Assembly (NCBI RefSeq): GCF_023101145.1
Contig: NZ_CP073714.1
Span: 930,001-994,000, forward strand
Length of the DNA: 64,000 bases
Source of the DNA: Paenibacillus pabuli
Lineage (GTDB): Bacteria; Bacillota; Bacilli; Paenibacillales; Paenibacillaceae
Direction: 5' to 3'
Position 1 is the stretch's first letter, and each line of letters opens with the position of its first letter. Positions 25,693 to 33,975 of this stretch are shown here, piece by piece. Below the pieces are notes generated by a model, which was not told the origin of the DNA, ran no database searches, and worked only from the letters and a program-made list of their open reading frames with translations. Made by a program: the position numbers and the translations under genes.

Positions 25693-26772
25693 TTAGCTCT
25701 TTTGTGCTTCTAATTCTTTTAAGGTAGGATAGTCCGTGTAACCTTTGCTTCCCGCCGCGAAGAAGGTTTTAGGATCTGCCTCATTTAATGGAGCCCCTGT
25801 TTTAAGGCGCTCTACTAAATCCGGGTTAGCTAATGACCATGCACCAACTGGAATGATATCAGCTATGCCGTTGTCAAGATCGATACTCAGATCTTCCAGA
25901 GCACGTCCTGCCCGGTTGACTAATAGTGGATTGGTCCAAATGGAGCGGACGCCTTGGAGCAGCTTTTCATTTCCAAGATGCATCACATGAAGGTAAGCCA
26001 AATCCAGCTTCGCTAATTCTTGGACCAGGTAGAGGTAGAGTTCAGGTCCTTGCTCCCCATCCTGAATTCCTCCAAGAGGTGTTCCCGGTGAAATTCGGAA
26101 GCCTGTTCTTTCTGCGCCAATTTCCTCTACAACGGCTTTTGTCACTTCAATTGCGAAACGGGCCCGGTTTTCGATCGATCCTCCATATTCATCCGTCCGT
26201 GTATTCGAATTTTCACCAATGAATTGATTAATGAGATACCCATTAGCTCCGTGAATTTCAACGCCGTCTGCACCGGCTTCAATAGCTGCTGCTGCTGCCT
26301 TCCGGAAATCGGCAATGGCTGTCTGAATATCCTCTTGGCTTAACTCGCGCGGAACAGGGATGTCCTGCATGCCTGTAGCGGTAAACATCTGAACACCTGG
26401 AGCAATCGCTGACGGCGCGACAGGCTGACGATGATGAGGTGTATTATCGGGATGAGACATACGGCCAGCATGCATTAACTGGATGAACATAAACCCGCCT
26501 GCTGCATGAACGGCATCTGTAACTTTTTTCCACCCTGCAATATGATGTTCCGTATAGATTCCCGGCGACCACAGGTATCCTTGACCATCATCGGATGGTT
26601 GCGCACCTTCCGTGATTAGAAGCCCCATCGATGCTCTTTGTGCATAATACAGGGAGGTTAATTCACCCGGGGTACCGTCTTCTTCTGCTCTGCTGCGTGT
26701 CATCGGTGCCATAGCTAAACGATGCGGCAATTTCAGGTTACCAACTTTGGTTTCACTCCACAATTTGTTCAT
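25693..26772 (-). CDS. Alkene (enoate) reductase, Old Yellow Enzyme family
   Basis: 359 residues, FMN barrel: RLAMAPMTRSRAEEDGTPG, the His-Asn substrate pair in IHGANGYLINQF, FMN-phosphate region, and the Tyr in DEYGGSIENRARF. It reduces activated C=C bonds (enones, nitro compounds) with NAD(P)H. ATG 26772 has GAGGAG before it. It lies 43 bases behind the SDR gene, transcribed together. Confidence 0.92.
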   Translation of the reverse strand: MNKLWSETKVGNLKLPHRLAMAPMTRSRAEEDGTPGELTSLYYAQRASMGLLITEGAQPSDDGQGYLWSPGIYTEHHIAGWKKVTDAVHAAGGFMFIQLMHAGRMSHPDNTPHHRQPVAPSAIAPGVQMFTATGMQDIPVPRELSQEDIQTAIADFRKAAAAAIEAGADGVEIHGANGYLINQFIGENSNTRTDEYGGSIENRARFAIEVTKAVVEEIGAERTGFRISPGTPLGGIQDGEQGPELYLYLVQELAKLDLAYLHVMHLGNEKLLQGVRSIWTNPLLVNRAGRALEDLSIDLDNGIADIIPVGAWSLANPDLVERLKTGAPLNEADPKTFFAAGSKGYTDYPTLKELEAQKS

Positions 26773-26815
26773 TTTGTACACTCCTCTTTAATTTTAGTCC
26801 AAACCGTAATTGTAA

Positions 26816-27514
26816 TTAAGAAAGATGCGGGTATAGAGTAGCAACGCCACCGGAAAGTCCAGCTTGAATCATTCGACTGTTATCATCAGCAAGAATCTCA
26901 AAGCTGCCGCTTTCGATACCATCAATAGCCATTCTCGCTACATCTGAAGGGTTCGATTTGGGAGCATCAAGACCAGCAGTCATGTCTGTTTCCATAAATC
27001 CTACATGTAAGCCTGCAACTCTAATCTGACGAGGGTACAAATTCAAACGCAGATCGTTCGTCAATGCCCAGGCTGCAGCCTTCGCAGCAGTATAAGCACC
27101 CGCATTACCGCCGCTGAACCAAGATAATACGGAAAGAATATTCAGAACCGTACCTCCACCGTTGTTTTCGATGACCGGGGCAAAAGCGCGAACCATGGAT
27201 AACGTACCAAAGAAATGCGTGTCCATTTCCAGCTGGATTTTTGCCAAATCACCTTCTAGGAGAGAAGCACCTGTAGATGATCCTGCATTGTTGATGAGAA
27301 GGGTAACGTCCTTAGCAAGGCTGGCAGCTGCTGCTACCTCTTGAGGATTGGTTACATCAAGCTTTACAGGTGTAACACCGGGGATATCGATAGTCTCTGG
27401 ATTTCTTGCCCCTGCGTAAACCTTTGCCCCTCTAGATAGAAGTTCAAGTGTAAGCTGGCGGCCAAGCCCCCTGTTTGCTCCAGTAACAAATGCAACTTGT
27501 TTAGAAATATTCAT
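26816..27514 (-). CDS. SDR family oxidoreductase
   Basis: 232 residues. TGANRGLGR cofactor motif, NNAGSS, catalytic Ser in LSVLSWFS and YTAAK (Tyr-x3-Lys). ATG 27514 has AAGGAG eight bases upstream. First gene of a two-gene operon with the enoate reductase. A perfect 14-bp palindrome about 75 bases upstream may be its operator. The substrate is unknown. Confidence 0.9.
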   Translation of the reverse strand: MNISKQVAFVTGANRGLGRQLTLELLSRGAKVYAGARNPETIDIPGVTPVKLDVTNPQEVAAAASLAKDVTLLINNAGSSTGASLLEGDLAKIQLEMDTHFFGTLSMVRAFAPVIENNGGGTVLNILSVLSWFSGGNAGAYTAAKAAAWALTNDLRLNLYPRQIRVAGLHVGFMETDMTAGLDAPKSNPSDVARMAIDGIESGSFEILADDNSRMIQAGLSGGVATLYPHLS

Positions 27515-27587
27515 TGTATTAGCTCCTTTTTTTGTTTTGGAGTGTAATTATTCATTATAAAATCAAGGCCCAAAGGCTAAATTTTCA

Positions 27588-27679
27588 AGAATGATCATTC
27601 TAATAATGGTTGAATAAAGCACCATTGTATGAAGACTATTTTAATGAAGATTAAATATTTATTTAAGAACGATCATACT
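27588..27679. promoter_or_regulatory. Two palindromic operator-like sites upstream of the SDR/OYE operon
   Basis: AGAATGATCATTCT (27588-27601) is a perfect 14-bp palindrome. AGAACGATCATACT (27666-27679) matches it at 12 of 14 positions, 78 bp (about seven helical turns) away. They are TetR/MarR-like sites in form. The nearby TetR (29780) is one candidate binder but has a different motif at its own promoter. Confidence 0.5.
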
Positions 27680-27727
27680 AGAAAGTGCATAGGAAATGAT
27701 ACAACACCGTGTGTTTCTTATTCATAA

Positions 27728-28507
27728 TTATTGCTTTGATTTAAGGAGCATTCCCCCCCAAGTATGAGTGATGAAATCCGGAGCGAACTTCATGGAAAAG
27801 CGCATAACTTTCGTAAACCCCGCATTTACTCGCAGTTTATTTTTCTCCATCCCTTTAATACCGATGTTTACAAGCTTCTCTAATGGCAGAGAAATTATTT
27901 TATTCAAGAAACCTTCGTCAAAAGTCTCCGTGAGATTGGTTTCAGAAATAACAGGTGGACAAAGTTCCACTACATGTATGTTTTTACCTTTAGCCCGAAT
28001 TTGCTCACGTAACGCATCACTAAACATGTGAATTCCAGCTTTTGTAGCAGAATAAGTAGGTGCGTTGGCGATAGTAATATTAGCAAGTAGAGAACTCGTG
28101 TTAACAATCATTGCCTCCTGTTGTTTAGCTAACAGTGGTAACAATGCCTTGGTCATGTAGATTGTCCCGTTCAAATTTGTAGCAACTTCTGCAGTAATAT
28201 CCTCGTAAGTGAATGTTTCATCAAACAAGTCGAATTCGTGGATGATGCCTGCATTATTCATAACCATATCCAGTTTGGGATAGTGAAGGGTTAGTTCCTT
28301 CGCAAGGTGCTCTACACTATCGGGATTGCTAACATCAGCCATTATTCCGATAAAGCCGGGATTGTTATTTACGATCTGGTCGATTCGTTGTTGTGAGCGT
28401 CCAGTTATGATTACAGTATTCCCCATGTCGTGCAGTCGTTTCGCAAAAGCAAAGCCAATTCCGGACGTACCACCAGTCACCAGAATAGTTCTGCCTTTCA
28501 ATTTCAT
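27728..28507 (-). CDS. SDR family oxidoreductase (DltE-like)
   Basis: 259 residues. TGGTSGIGF, NNAGIIHEFDLFDE, catalytic Ser in NTSSLLAN and YSATK. This pattern is that of the DltE/YusZ-like SDR group, often next to TetR regulators. Start candidates are GTG 28516, ATG 28513 and ATG 28507; the last has the best spacing to AAGTGGGTG. It begins about 20 bases after the dehydrogenase stop, so it is cotranscribed. Confidence 0.87.
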   Translation of the reverse strand: MKLKGRTILVTGGTSGIGFAFAKRLHDMGNTVIITGRSQQRIDQIVNNNPGFIGIMADVSNPDSVEHLAKELTLHYPKLDMVMNNAGIIHEFDLFDETFTYEDITAEVATNLNGTIYMTKALLPLLAKQQEAMIVNTSSLLANITIANAPTYSATKAGIHMFSDALREQIRAKGKNIHVVELCPPVISETNLTETFDEGFLNKIISLPLEKLVNIGIKGMEKNKLRVNAGFTKVMRFSMKFAPDFITHTWGGMLLKSKQ

Positions 28508-28525
28508 GATCATCACCCACTTTCT

Positions 28526-29527
28526 TTAAAATCGGATAATAACTTTCCCTTTAGGATGACCTGTTGCAACAAGGGTTAAAGCTTTATTGATATCTTCAAT
28601 GCGAAACTCTGTGGGGTCCACCGCGGGAACAATTCCGTTCTTTTCAATAATCTTAGTAATTTTCCGTAATTGCTCTCCATCGCTGCGTACAAAGACGAAA
28701 TGATATTCGATCTTCTTTTTCTTTGCTTTGTGATCATACTTGGCTCCGGCAATACTGAATAGCTTTTGTTTCCACCACGGTAAGCCCATAGTTTTGGCAA
28801 AACGTTTATTAGGCCCTGTCCTTAGCGAAAGAAGATGACCGCCTGGTTTAATGACGGAGAGTTCATGATCAAATTCACTGGGTCCCAAGGTATCGATCAC
28901 ATAATCAAGATCGCGAAGTCGTTCCCAATAGTTCTCAGTCGTGTAGTCAATGTATTGACTCGCTCCAGCAGCCATTGTACGTTCGCGTGCTGTTGGACTT
29001 CCACTAACAATGACCTTAAGCCCCATGCTTTTAGCAATAGGTATAGCCATTTGGCCAAATGAACCAGAGCCGCCGGGGATGAACAAGCTTTCTCCAGCTT
29101 TTGCAGCTAGCTCTTCATGCAAACTTTGATAGGCTGTCAATCCCGTTAAAGGTGCAGCCGCACCAGCTACAAAATCCAGATTACCCGGTAAGTGAGCGAT
29201 GGCATCCGCATGAATCGCCGCGTATTCGGCAAACGCTCCGATTTTTTGCAGCGGGAGCCGTGTATAAATCGCATCACCAACTTGGAAACCAGTGACGTTC
29301 TTGCCAATCTTCTCGACAATACCTGAGAGCTCATTACCGAGTGTCAGTGGGAACGCATAGTCCTGGATTAACTTCACACTTCCAGTAGCGATAAGCAGTT
29401 CCAAGTGGTTGACCGCCGCAGCTTTCACCTTAACCAAAACTTCGTGATCCGTTATTTCCGGGACTGGGATATCGCGCACTTCAACTTTAAACTGTTTTGA
29501 ATATTGGGTAATCTGTGCTGCTTTCAT
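28526..29527 (-). CDS. Zinc-independent medium-chain alcohol dehydrogenase / quinone oxidoreductase
   Basis: 333 residues. N-terminal GroES-like domain (VKVKAAAVNHLELLIATG) without the zinc cysteines, NADP site in IPGGSGSFGQMAIPIAKSMG, and the typical SPTARERTMAAGASQYIDY. It probably reduces quinones or enals. ATG 29527 has AGGAGG upstream. First gene of an operon with the SDR, divergent from the TetR gene at 29780. Confidence 0.9.
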   Translation of the reverse strand: MKAAQITQYSKQFKVEVRDIPVPEITDHEVLVKVKAAAVNHLELLIATGSVKLIQDYAFPLTLGNELSGIVEKIGKNVTGFQVGDAIYTRLPLQKIGAFAEYAAIHADAIAHLPGNLDFVAGAAAPLTGLTAYQSLHEELAAKAGESLFIPGGSGSFGQMAIPIAKSMGLKVIVSGSPTARERTMAAGASQYIDYTTENYWERLRDLDYVIDTLGPSEFDHELSVIKPGGHLLSLRTGPNKRFAKTMGLPWWKQKLFSIAGAKYDHKAKKKKIEYHFVFVRSDGEQLRKITKIIEKNGIVPAVDPTEFRIEDINKALTLVATGHPKGKVIIRF

Positions 29528-29554
29528 AAAAATATCCTCCTATATGCATCACCA

Positions 29555-29629
29555 AGTAACATTTATTATATTTTGTAACTTACACAGCAAGCATAATATT
29601 ATTGGTTACAAAAGTCAACGTTTGTTACT
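29555..29629. promoter_or_regulatory. Nested inverted repeats in the divergent TetR/dehydrogenase promoter
   Basis: AGTAACA (29555-29561) mirrors TGTTACT (29623-29629), and TTTTGTAAC (about 29571-29579) mirrors GTTACAAAA (29605-29613). Four GTnAC half-sites are thus arranged symmetrically about one axis upstream of the dehydrogenase gene. A likely TetR-family operator. Confidence 0.55.
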
Positions 29630-29779
29630 ACATATTTTATATGCTAAAATAAATTAAAGGTAAGATTACCGGTTGGTAAAGACTAACTAACGAAAGAAGG
29701 GTTGGGCAGAACGGTGTGAGACTGGGGTATAGCAGTAACTGGTCGCTTCAAATAGCCCCATATTCACCTGCCATAACAA

Positions 29780-30328
29780 ATGGCTAAAATCACGCAGCAG
29801 CTTATTATTGAAACTGCCGAGGCATTAATTGAACGGACGGAGAAATCCGAAGTGACGCTCTCACAAATAGCGGATGAATTGAATATTACCCATGCAGCAC
29901 TCTATAAGCATTTTAAAAATAAACAAGAACTCTGGGCAGCTGTAGCTAAAAACTGGTTCAATCGGATGATTTCAGAACAAATCAAAATAAACATGGCTCA
30001 TTTGGCTTCACCACAGGAAGTGCTCCACGACTGGCTTTGGGCATTTGTGAATGCCAAAAAACGCGCTTATAATGAGAATCCCAAAATGTTCTCTTTGAAT
30101 ACACAATATGTGGACAGTAATCCACGGGTATTACGAGATGTGCTCTGGGATTCATATCAAAATATTGATCGGTTTATGGGTTATAACGACCCTCACTATG
30201 AGCGGGCAGAGGCAATTCTATCTGCTTTTGCAGTGTTTAGTCTTCCCTCTTTTAAAGAATCCTGGAATTCACCAGACTACCAAGATCGGTTTGAACGTAT
30301 CTGGAGTTTAATCAAACAGGGTGTTTGA
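29780..30328 (+). CDS. TetR/AcrR family transcriptional regulator
   Basis: 182 residues. HTH at about residues 8-50 (AEALIERTEKSEVTLSQIADELNITHAALYKHFKNKQEL) followed by a helical ligand domain, with the C-terminal region typical of TetR_C partners (FSLPSFKESWNSPDYQDRFERIWSLI). ATG 29780 has no recognisable ribosome site (CTGCCATAACAA before it), which suggests weak translation. Divergent from the dehydrogenase/SDR operon that it probably represses. Confidence 0.88.
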   Translation: MAKITQQLIIETAEALIERTEKSEVTLSQIADELNITHAALYKHFKNKQELWAAVAKNWFNRMISEQIKINMAHLASPQEVLHDWLWAFVNAKKRAYNENPKMFSLNTQYVDSNPRVLRDVLWDSYQNIDRFMGYNDPHYERAEAILSAFAVFSLPSFKESWNSPDYQDRFERIWSLIKQGV

Positions 30329-30390
30329 AAGGATATCCTATATTACAAGAAGCAGTGTTTCGCCTTTGTGGTATGTTTAGAGCAATTAAT

Positions 30391-30453
30391 ATTCAACTAA
30401 ACTGCCCGTTAGTTGAATAAAAGCAGCCGATCACATTGATCAGCTGCTTTCTT
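30391..30453. terminator. Two hairpins between converging tetR and DHFR-like genes
   Basis: First: ATTCAACTAA-actgcccg-TTAGTTGAAT, a perfect 10-bp stem (30391-30418). Second: AAAGCAGC...GCTGCTTT (30420-30450) followed by CTTGG on the plus strand and TATTC on the minus strand, a bidirectional terminator. Confidence 0.75.
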
Positions 30454-30505
30454 GGTCTTATTGAGCTATCGACTTCCTTTAGCGTAATCACTTTAAGTGA
30501 CAGGG

Positions 30506-31081
30506 TCATCTTACCGTCTGGTAAACGAGACCTATGGCTCCAGAATCAAAGGTTTTGTTTTCGATTAGCTTAAGATTGACTTTCTCCTTCAGACCTTGAA
30601 ATAATGGCAATCCTTTACCGATCAGTACGGGAGAAACTGTAATTTTATACTCATCAATTAAATCAAGCTGCATAAGGTGATGTGCGAGCCTAGGACTGCC
30701 GAGGATGACCATATCTTTGCCTGGCTGCTGTTTGAGGTTATTGATCTCTTCCTCGATATCTTCTTTTACGAGTCTGGAGTTATTCCATTCAACGTTCTCC
30801 AGCGTTGTGGAAAATACGATTTTGGCTGTCTTTTCGATCCACTCGGCATGATCCAGTTCATGTTGCGAAGCTGATGGATTCGAAGGCACAGATGGCCAGT
30901 AACTGTGCATCATCTGATAAGTCCCACGCCCCCAAATGACAGTGTCGGCAGTACTCAGAATTTCTTTCGCGTGCTTCTCCAAATCAGCATCGTAGGAAAC
31001 CCAGCCAATGTCCATTTCACCATCCGGCCCTTCTACAAAACCGTCAAGTGATGCGTGCAGAAATAGAACGAGTTTTCTCAT
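30506..31081 (-). CDS. Dihydrofolate reductase-like (RibD C-terminal) family protein
   Basis: 191 residues: MRKLVLFLHASLDGFVEGPD, DTVIWGRGTYQMM, GKDMVILGSPRLAHHLMQ, DEYKITVSPVLIGKGLPLF. This matches the YwjB/YyaP-like RibD_C family with a DHFR fold. It is probably an NADPH-dependent reductase of unknown substrate, not a true folate enzyme. ATG 31081 has AAAGGAG; the frame upstream to 31102 is unsupported. Confidence 0.88.
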   Translation of the reverse strand: MRKLVLFLHASLDGFVEGPDGEMDIGWVSYDADLEKHAKEILSTADTVIWGRGTYQMMHSYWPSVPSNPSASQHELDHAEWIEKTAKIVFSTTLENVEWNNSRLVKEDIEEEINNLKQQPGKDMVILGSPRLAHHLMQLDLIDEYKITVSPVLIGKGLPLFQGLKEKVNLKLIENKTFDSGAIGLVYQTVR

Positions 31082-31408
31082 TTTCAATTCTCCTTTGTGC
31101 AAGAGGGATATCTACACTATACATGTTCTGCATCTTACCCTAATTCAACTTGGGGTGTTTGTTATGGATTGCTAATCCCAAACCTGCTCGTTAGCTTAAC
31201 AAGAAGAAGCAGAGGGCCGAGGCTTTGTGTTCTTCTCAGTGACAATAAACAGGCACGATTCGACCAACTTATTTTCTTATTCGATGAGTTATCCTCATAT
31301 TCCTTGTTGTCTTAATGAGCATTCTGAAGCACAAATCTGAATTCAGCCTTTTTTCAGGTACAGGCATTATACTATTCCCGAATCCTGTACTGGAAAAGGA
31401 GTTTTGGC
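31082..31408. other. Intergenic region without a recognised gene
   Basis: 327 bases between divergent genes. Only promoter-like elements are visible: TATACT around 31368-31373 ahead of the glycosyltransferase gene, with a poor -35. The short plus ORF at 31097-31315 starts without a ribosome site and looks non-coding. Nothing else is seen. Confidence 0.5.
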
Positions 31409-32992
31409 ATGTCTAAGGTGATCTATAAGTCGCTTTACCTCATTCTGCTTGTTTTTGTGGGCTTGTTCATCGTTTCGTCCCTGTTTGTTCGGGCGCAGTA
31501 CAACTACACCTTGTACGGGGATAATCCGATTCTGGGCATGCAGCAGTGGAGTATTTTTATCCCGGTGATTGCTTTGCTTCTGGTTTCGGGTGTCATGTTG
31601 TACCGCCTATGTCTGAAGGTGAACAAATACAGTCCCAAGGTTGTCATTCCGGTGGTGCTGCTGTGTTCTCTGGCCATTCAAATCATAATTATCTTCGTGT
31701 TTCCACGAGTGCCTACGGATGATTCACAGACCGTACTTTCACTCGCGATGAACATACTTTACGATCAGGATTATTCCTCGTTCGAAACGGGCGGATATCT
31801 GCACATGTTCCCGTTCAACTTTTCTACCGTCTTGTATCTAAAAACATTGCTGTACTTGTTCCCGGATAATTATCTGGTGATCAAGCTGTTTAATATTTTA
31901 TTTGCAACGTTAACGTCATTAATGATTTATCTCATTTATAAACAGTTAAATAATATGTCCGCGGAACGTGATTACGGGGTTCTGATCTTTGCAGCGACGT
32001 ATCTGCCATCCCTGTTCCTGAACAACCTGATCTATAACGATGTCATTGCTACGGCGTTTCTGACGTCTTGTTTATACTTTTTGATTCGGTTTATACGTGA
32101 AAAGTCTTGGCGGACGATCGTCATTGCCGCCATTCTGCTCGCGATTGGCAACTACTTCCGAAGCATCGGCGTAATTGTGCTGATTGCTGCTATGTTAACC
32201 ATCCTGCTAAATATGCGAAGTATTGGATTCAAGAAAGGGATTGCCTCCATCTTCGTGCTGGCTATGTTGTTTAACGTCCCAGGGTGGACTCAGAATGCGG
32301 TCTTGAAATCTTCAGGTGCTGTCAGTGAACCTGTTGGGGAAAATTCGGCACCGGCCTATATGTGGTTGAACATGGGGATTAATCTGGAACGATTCGGCTT
32401 CTGGGACAACATGGAGAGCTACCAGATCTATCAAAGAGAAGCCAATTATAACAAAGCTGAAAGTACAGAACTGTACAAACAGGAGATTGAACGCAAGCTG
32501 TCGGAAGCCAGCTTAAGTGACTTGGCCCAGATGTATTACAAAAAGATCATTTGGACCTGGACCGAAGGTACCTACCAAATGGATCGATATGGCATCGGTA
32601 ATGAAAGCTCCTCGGGTATGGGAGGAGGAAGAGGTGGCGGAATTGCCGGCTCCTACAGTTATACCAATGCGGTAACAGATTTATTCAAGGGAGATTCCAT
32701 CTACCGGACGGGGGTGCTTTGGATCGTTTATGTGATGAATTTCATGATGTACTGTTTTATTTTCATTCGCTTGGTCGGTGGGGTTCGTGGAAAGCGGTAT
32801 GACGAAGTTTCATTGATTCTGGTTATTCTCGGATTTATCGGGTTCTATATTCTGTGGGAGATCAAATCGAGGTATATCTACCCCGTATATCCGCTGCTGG
32901 TTGTATTGTCGTACATGGGCTTCAAAGATGCGTATAACTTCATGTTTCATCGAAAACTTGGCTGGGAACGTTCTTCCCTGAGAAAAGGGTGA
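31409..32992 (+). CDS. GT-C fold membrane glycosyltransferase (GT39/ArnT-like)
   Basis: 527 residues with about 11-12 membrane helices. The first extracytoplasmic loop has the acidic pair PTDDSQTV expected of lipid-phosphate-sugar dependent GT-C enzymes such as GT39 mannosyltransferases. A glycine-rich insert (SSGMGGGRGGGIAGSYSYTN, near residue 408) sits in the late extracytoplasmic domain. It would transfer a sugar from a polyprenyl carrier to a protein or glycan outside the membrane. ATG 31409 has AAAAGGAG. Its stop lies 5 bases before the lipoprotein start codon, so the two are one operon. Confidence 0.85.
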   Translation: MSKVIYKSLYLILLVFVGLFIVSSLFVRAQYNYTLYGDNPILGMQQWSIFIPVIALLLVSGVMLYRLCLKVNKYSPKVVIPVVLLCSLAIQIIIIFVFPRVPTDDSQTVLSLAMNILYDQDYSSFETGGYLHMFPFNFSTVLYLKTLLYLFPDNYLVIKLFNILFATLTSLMIYLIYKQLNNMSAERDYGVLIFAATYLPSLFLNNLIYNDVIATAFLTSCLYFLIRFIREKSWRTIVIAAILLAIGNYFRSIGVIVLIAAMLTILLNMRSIGFKKGIASIFVLAMLFNVPGWTQNAVLKSSGAVSEPVGENSAPAYMWLNMGINLERFGFWDNMESYQIYQREANYNKAESTELYKQEIERKLSEASLSDLAQMYYKKIIWTWTEGTYQMDRYGIGNESSSGMGGGRGGGIAGSYSYTNAVTDLFKGDSIYRTGVLWIVYVMNFMMYCFIFIRLVGGVRGKRYDEVSLILVILGFIGFYILWEIKSRYIYPVYPLLVVLSYMGFKDAYNFMFHRKLGWERSSLRKG

Positions 32993-32997
32993 TCCGT

Positions 32998-33585
32998 ATG
33001 CGAAAAAATGGTTACCTCACATCGGCTATGCTCTTGCTGCTGACCTGCTCAGTTTTGCTCGCAGCCTGCGACGCCATTACTGCCCAGAACATTACAAATA
33101 CCGGTTCTGCGCAAGGCATGAATGGTGGCGGCATAATGAATGGCGGTGGCCCGGGCATGAATGGAGGCACACAGAGGGGCGGGGGCCAAGGGATGAATAG
33201 CAGAACAGGCGGTCAGGACGATATGCGAGGCATGATGAATGCCGATCTTACTGGCAGAGTGATCTCTGCCACAGGGAGTACCGTCACGATCTCATTGCTT
33301 GAAGTGCAGGATAACTCATCCACAGGCTCTACTAATGGAAATGGAAGACAACCAGGCGCCTCCAGAGGCGGAAGCATGGATATGAAAGATACGGGCATTG
33401 AAATGAAGTTGAGCATCAGTGAGGATGTGGATATTACGGAAGGCATGGGCATGGGTGTCCCGGGTAACAATCAGAGTGCTAATTCATCCATTCAGGTATC
33501 TGATCTGAAAGAGGGAGATGTCGTTAGGGTTTGGTATAAGAAGAACACCGAGACCGTCGAACGAATGGTTGTTACACCGTCTTGA
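32998..33585 (+). CDS. Gly/Met-rich lipoprotein, DUF5666-like
   Basis: 195 residues. Lipoprotein signal with lipobox LLAAC (Cys24). Then a low-complexity stretch of repeated GMNGG/MNGGG units (residues about 38-80) and a beta-rich part with LTGRVISATGSTVTISLLEV ... ISEDVDITEG ... VSDLKEGDVVRVWYKK, resembling DUF5666. It would sit on the outer face of the membrane. It starts 6 bases after the GT-C enzyme stop; its glycine/methionine repeats echo the Gly-rich insert in that enzyme. Metal binding by the Met/Asn/Gly stretch is possible but not shown. Confidence 0.82.
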   Translation: MRKNGYLTSAMLLLLTCSVLLAACDAITAQNITNTGSAQGMNGGGIMNGGGPGMNGGTQRGGGQGMNSRTGGQDDMRGMMNADLTGRVISATGSTVTISLLEVQDNSSTGSTNGNGRQPGASRGGSMDMKDTGIEMKLSISEDVDITEGMGMGVPGNNQSANSSIQVSDLKEGDVVRVWYKKNTETVERMVVTPS

Positions 33586-33654
33586 TATTCATTGCCTATG
33601 AATGCTTGATGGAGTATTATGGAAATAACTTGTATCTCGGAAGGAGTGAGCGTC

Positions 33655-33717
33655 ATGAAACGACGGGCTAAGATGATGCAAAGTGTGATTACAACAATTA
33701 AGGTGATTACGAACTGA
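33655..33717 (+). CDS. Candidate 20-residue basic micropeptide
   Basis: MKRRAKMMQSVITTIKVITN, with an excellent ribosome site (AAGGAGTGAG, spacing about 7). It starts 69 bases after the lipoprotein stop, with no terminator between, so it could be the third gene of that operon. Amphipathic and basic. The 390-base gap 33586-33975 otherwise holds two hairpins. It could be chance. Confidence 0.4.
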   Translation: MKRRAKMMQSVITTIKVITN

Positions 33718-33828
33718 ATAGATTTCGGCAGAGCAACAGACACATGGCGAAGTATTTGGAGTTTGCTAATGTGACGATCTGAAGTCTGCCGACATATAGG
33801 GATATAACTGCTCATTTTTCCTGGTGTT

Positions 33829-33864
33829 CACGAGGTTTATTTGCTTATGCAAGTAAACCCCGTG
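33829..33864. repeat. Long near-perfect hairpin downstream of the GT-C operon
   Basis: CACGAGGTTTATTTGC pairs with GCAAGTAAACCCCGTG (14 of 16 pairs, loop TTAT). It is followed by TATCCAGAATTTTT, so it may be a first terminator ahead of the one at 33880. Confidence 0.6.
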
Positions 33865-33879
33865 TATCCAGAATTTTTA

Positions 33880-33907
33880 AAGCCGCAGGCATAGCCTGCG
33901 GTTTTTT
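33880..33907 (+). terminator. Terminator of the GT-C/lipoprotein operon
   Basis: CCGCAGGC-ata-GCCTGCGG followed by six Ts. Confidence 0.92.
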
Positions 33908-33975
33908 GCGCGCAAAAATAGGATTCGGAACTCTAAAAGCGTTCCATATTAAACGACTACTAAGGAGATATGCCC

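Noticed and set aside
31170..31205. Similarity between CTGCTCGTTAGCTTAACAAG here and CTGCCCGTTAGTTGAATAAA at 30402
   Set aside because: Only a short partial match; too weak to call a repeat without a genome-wide search.
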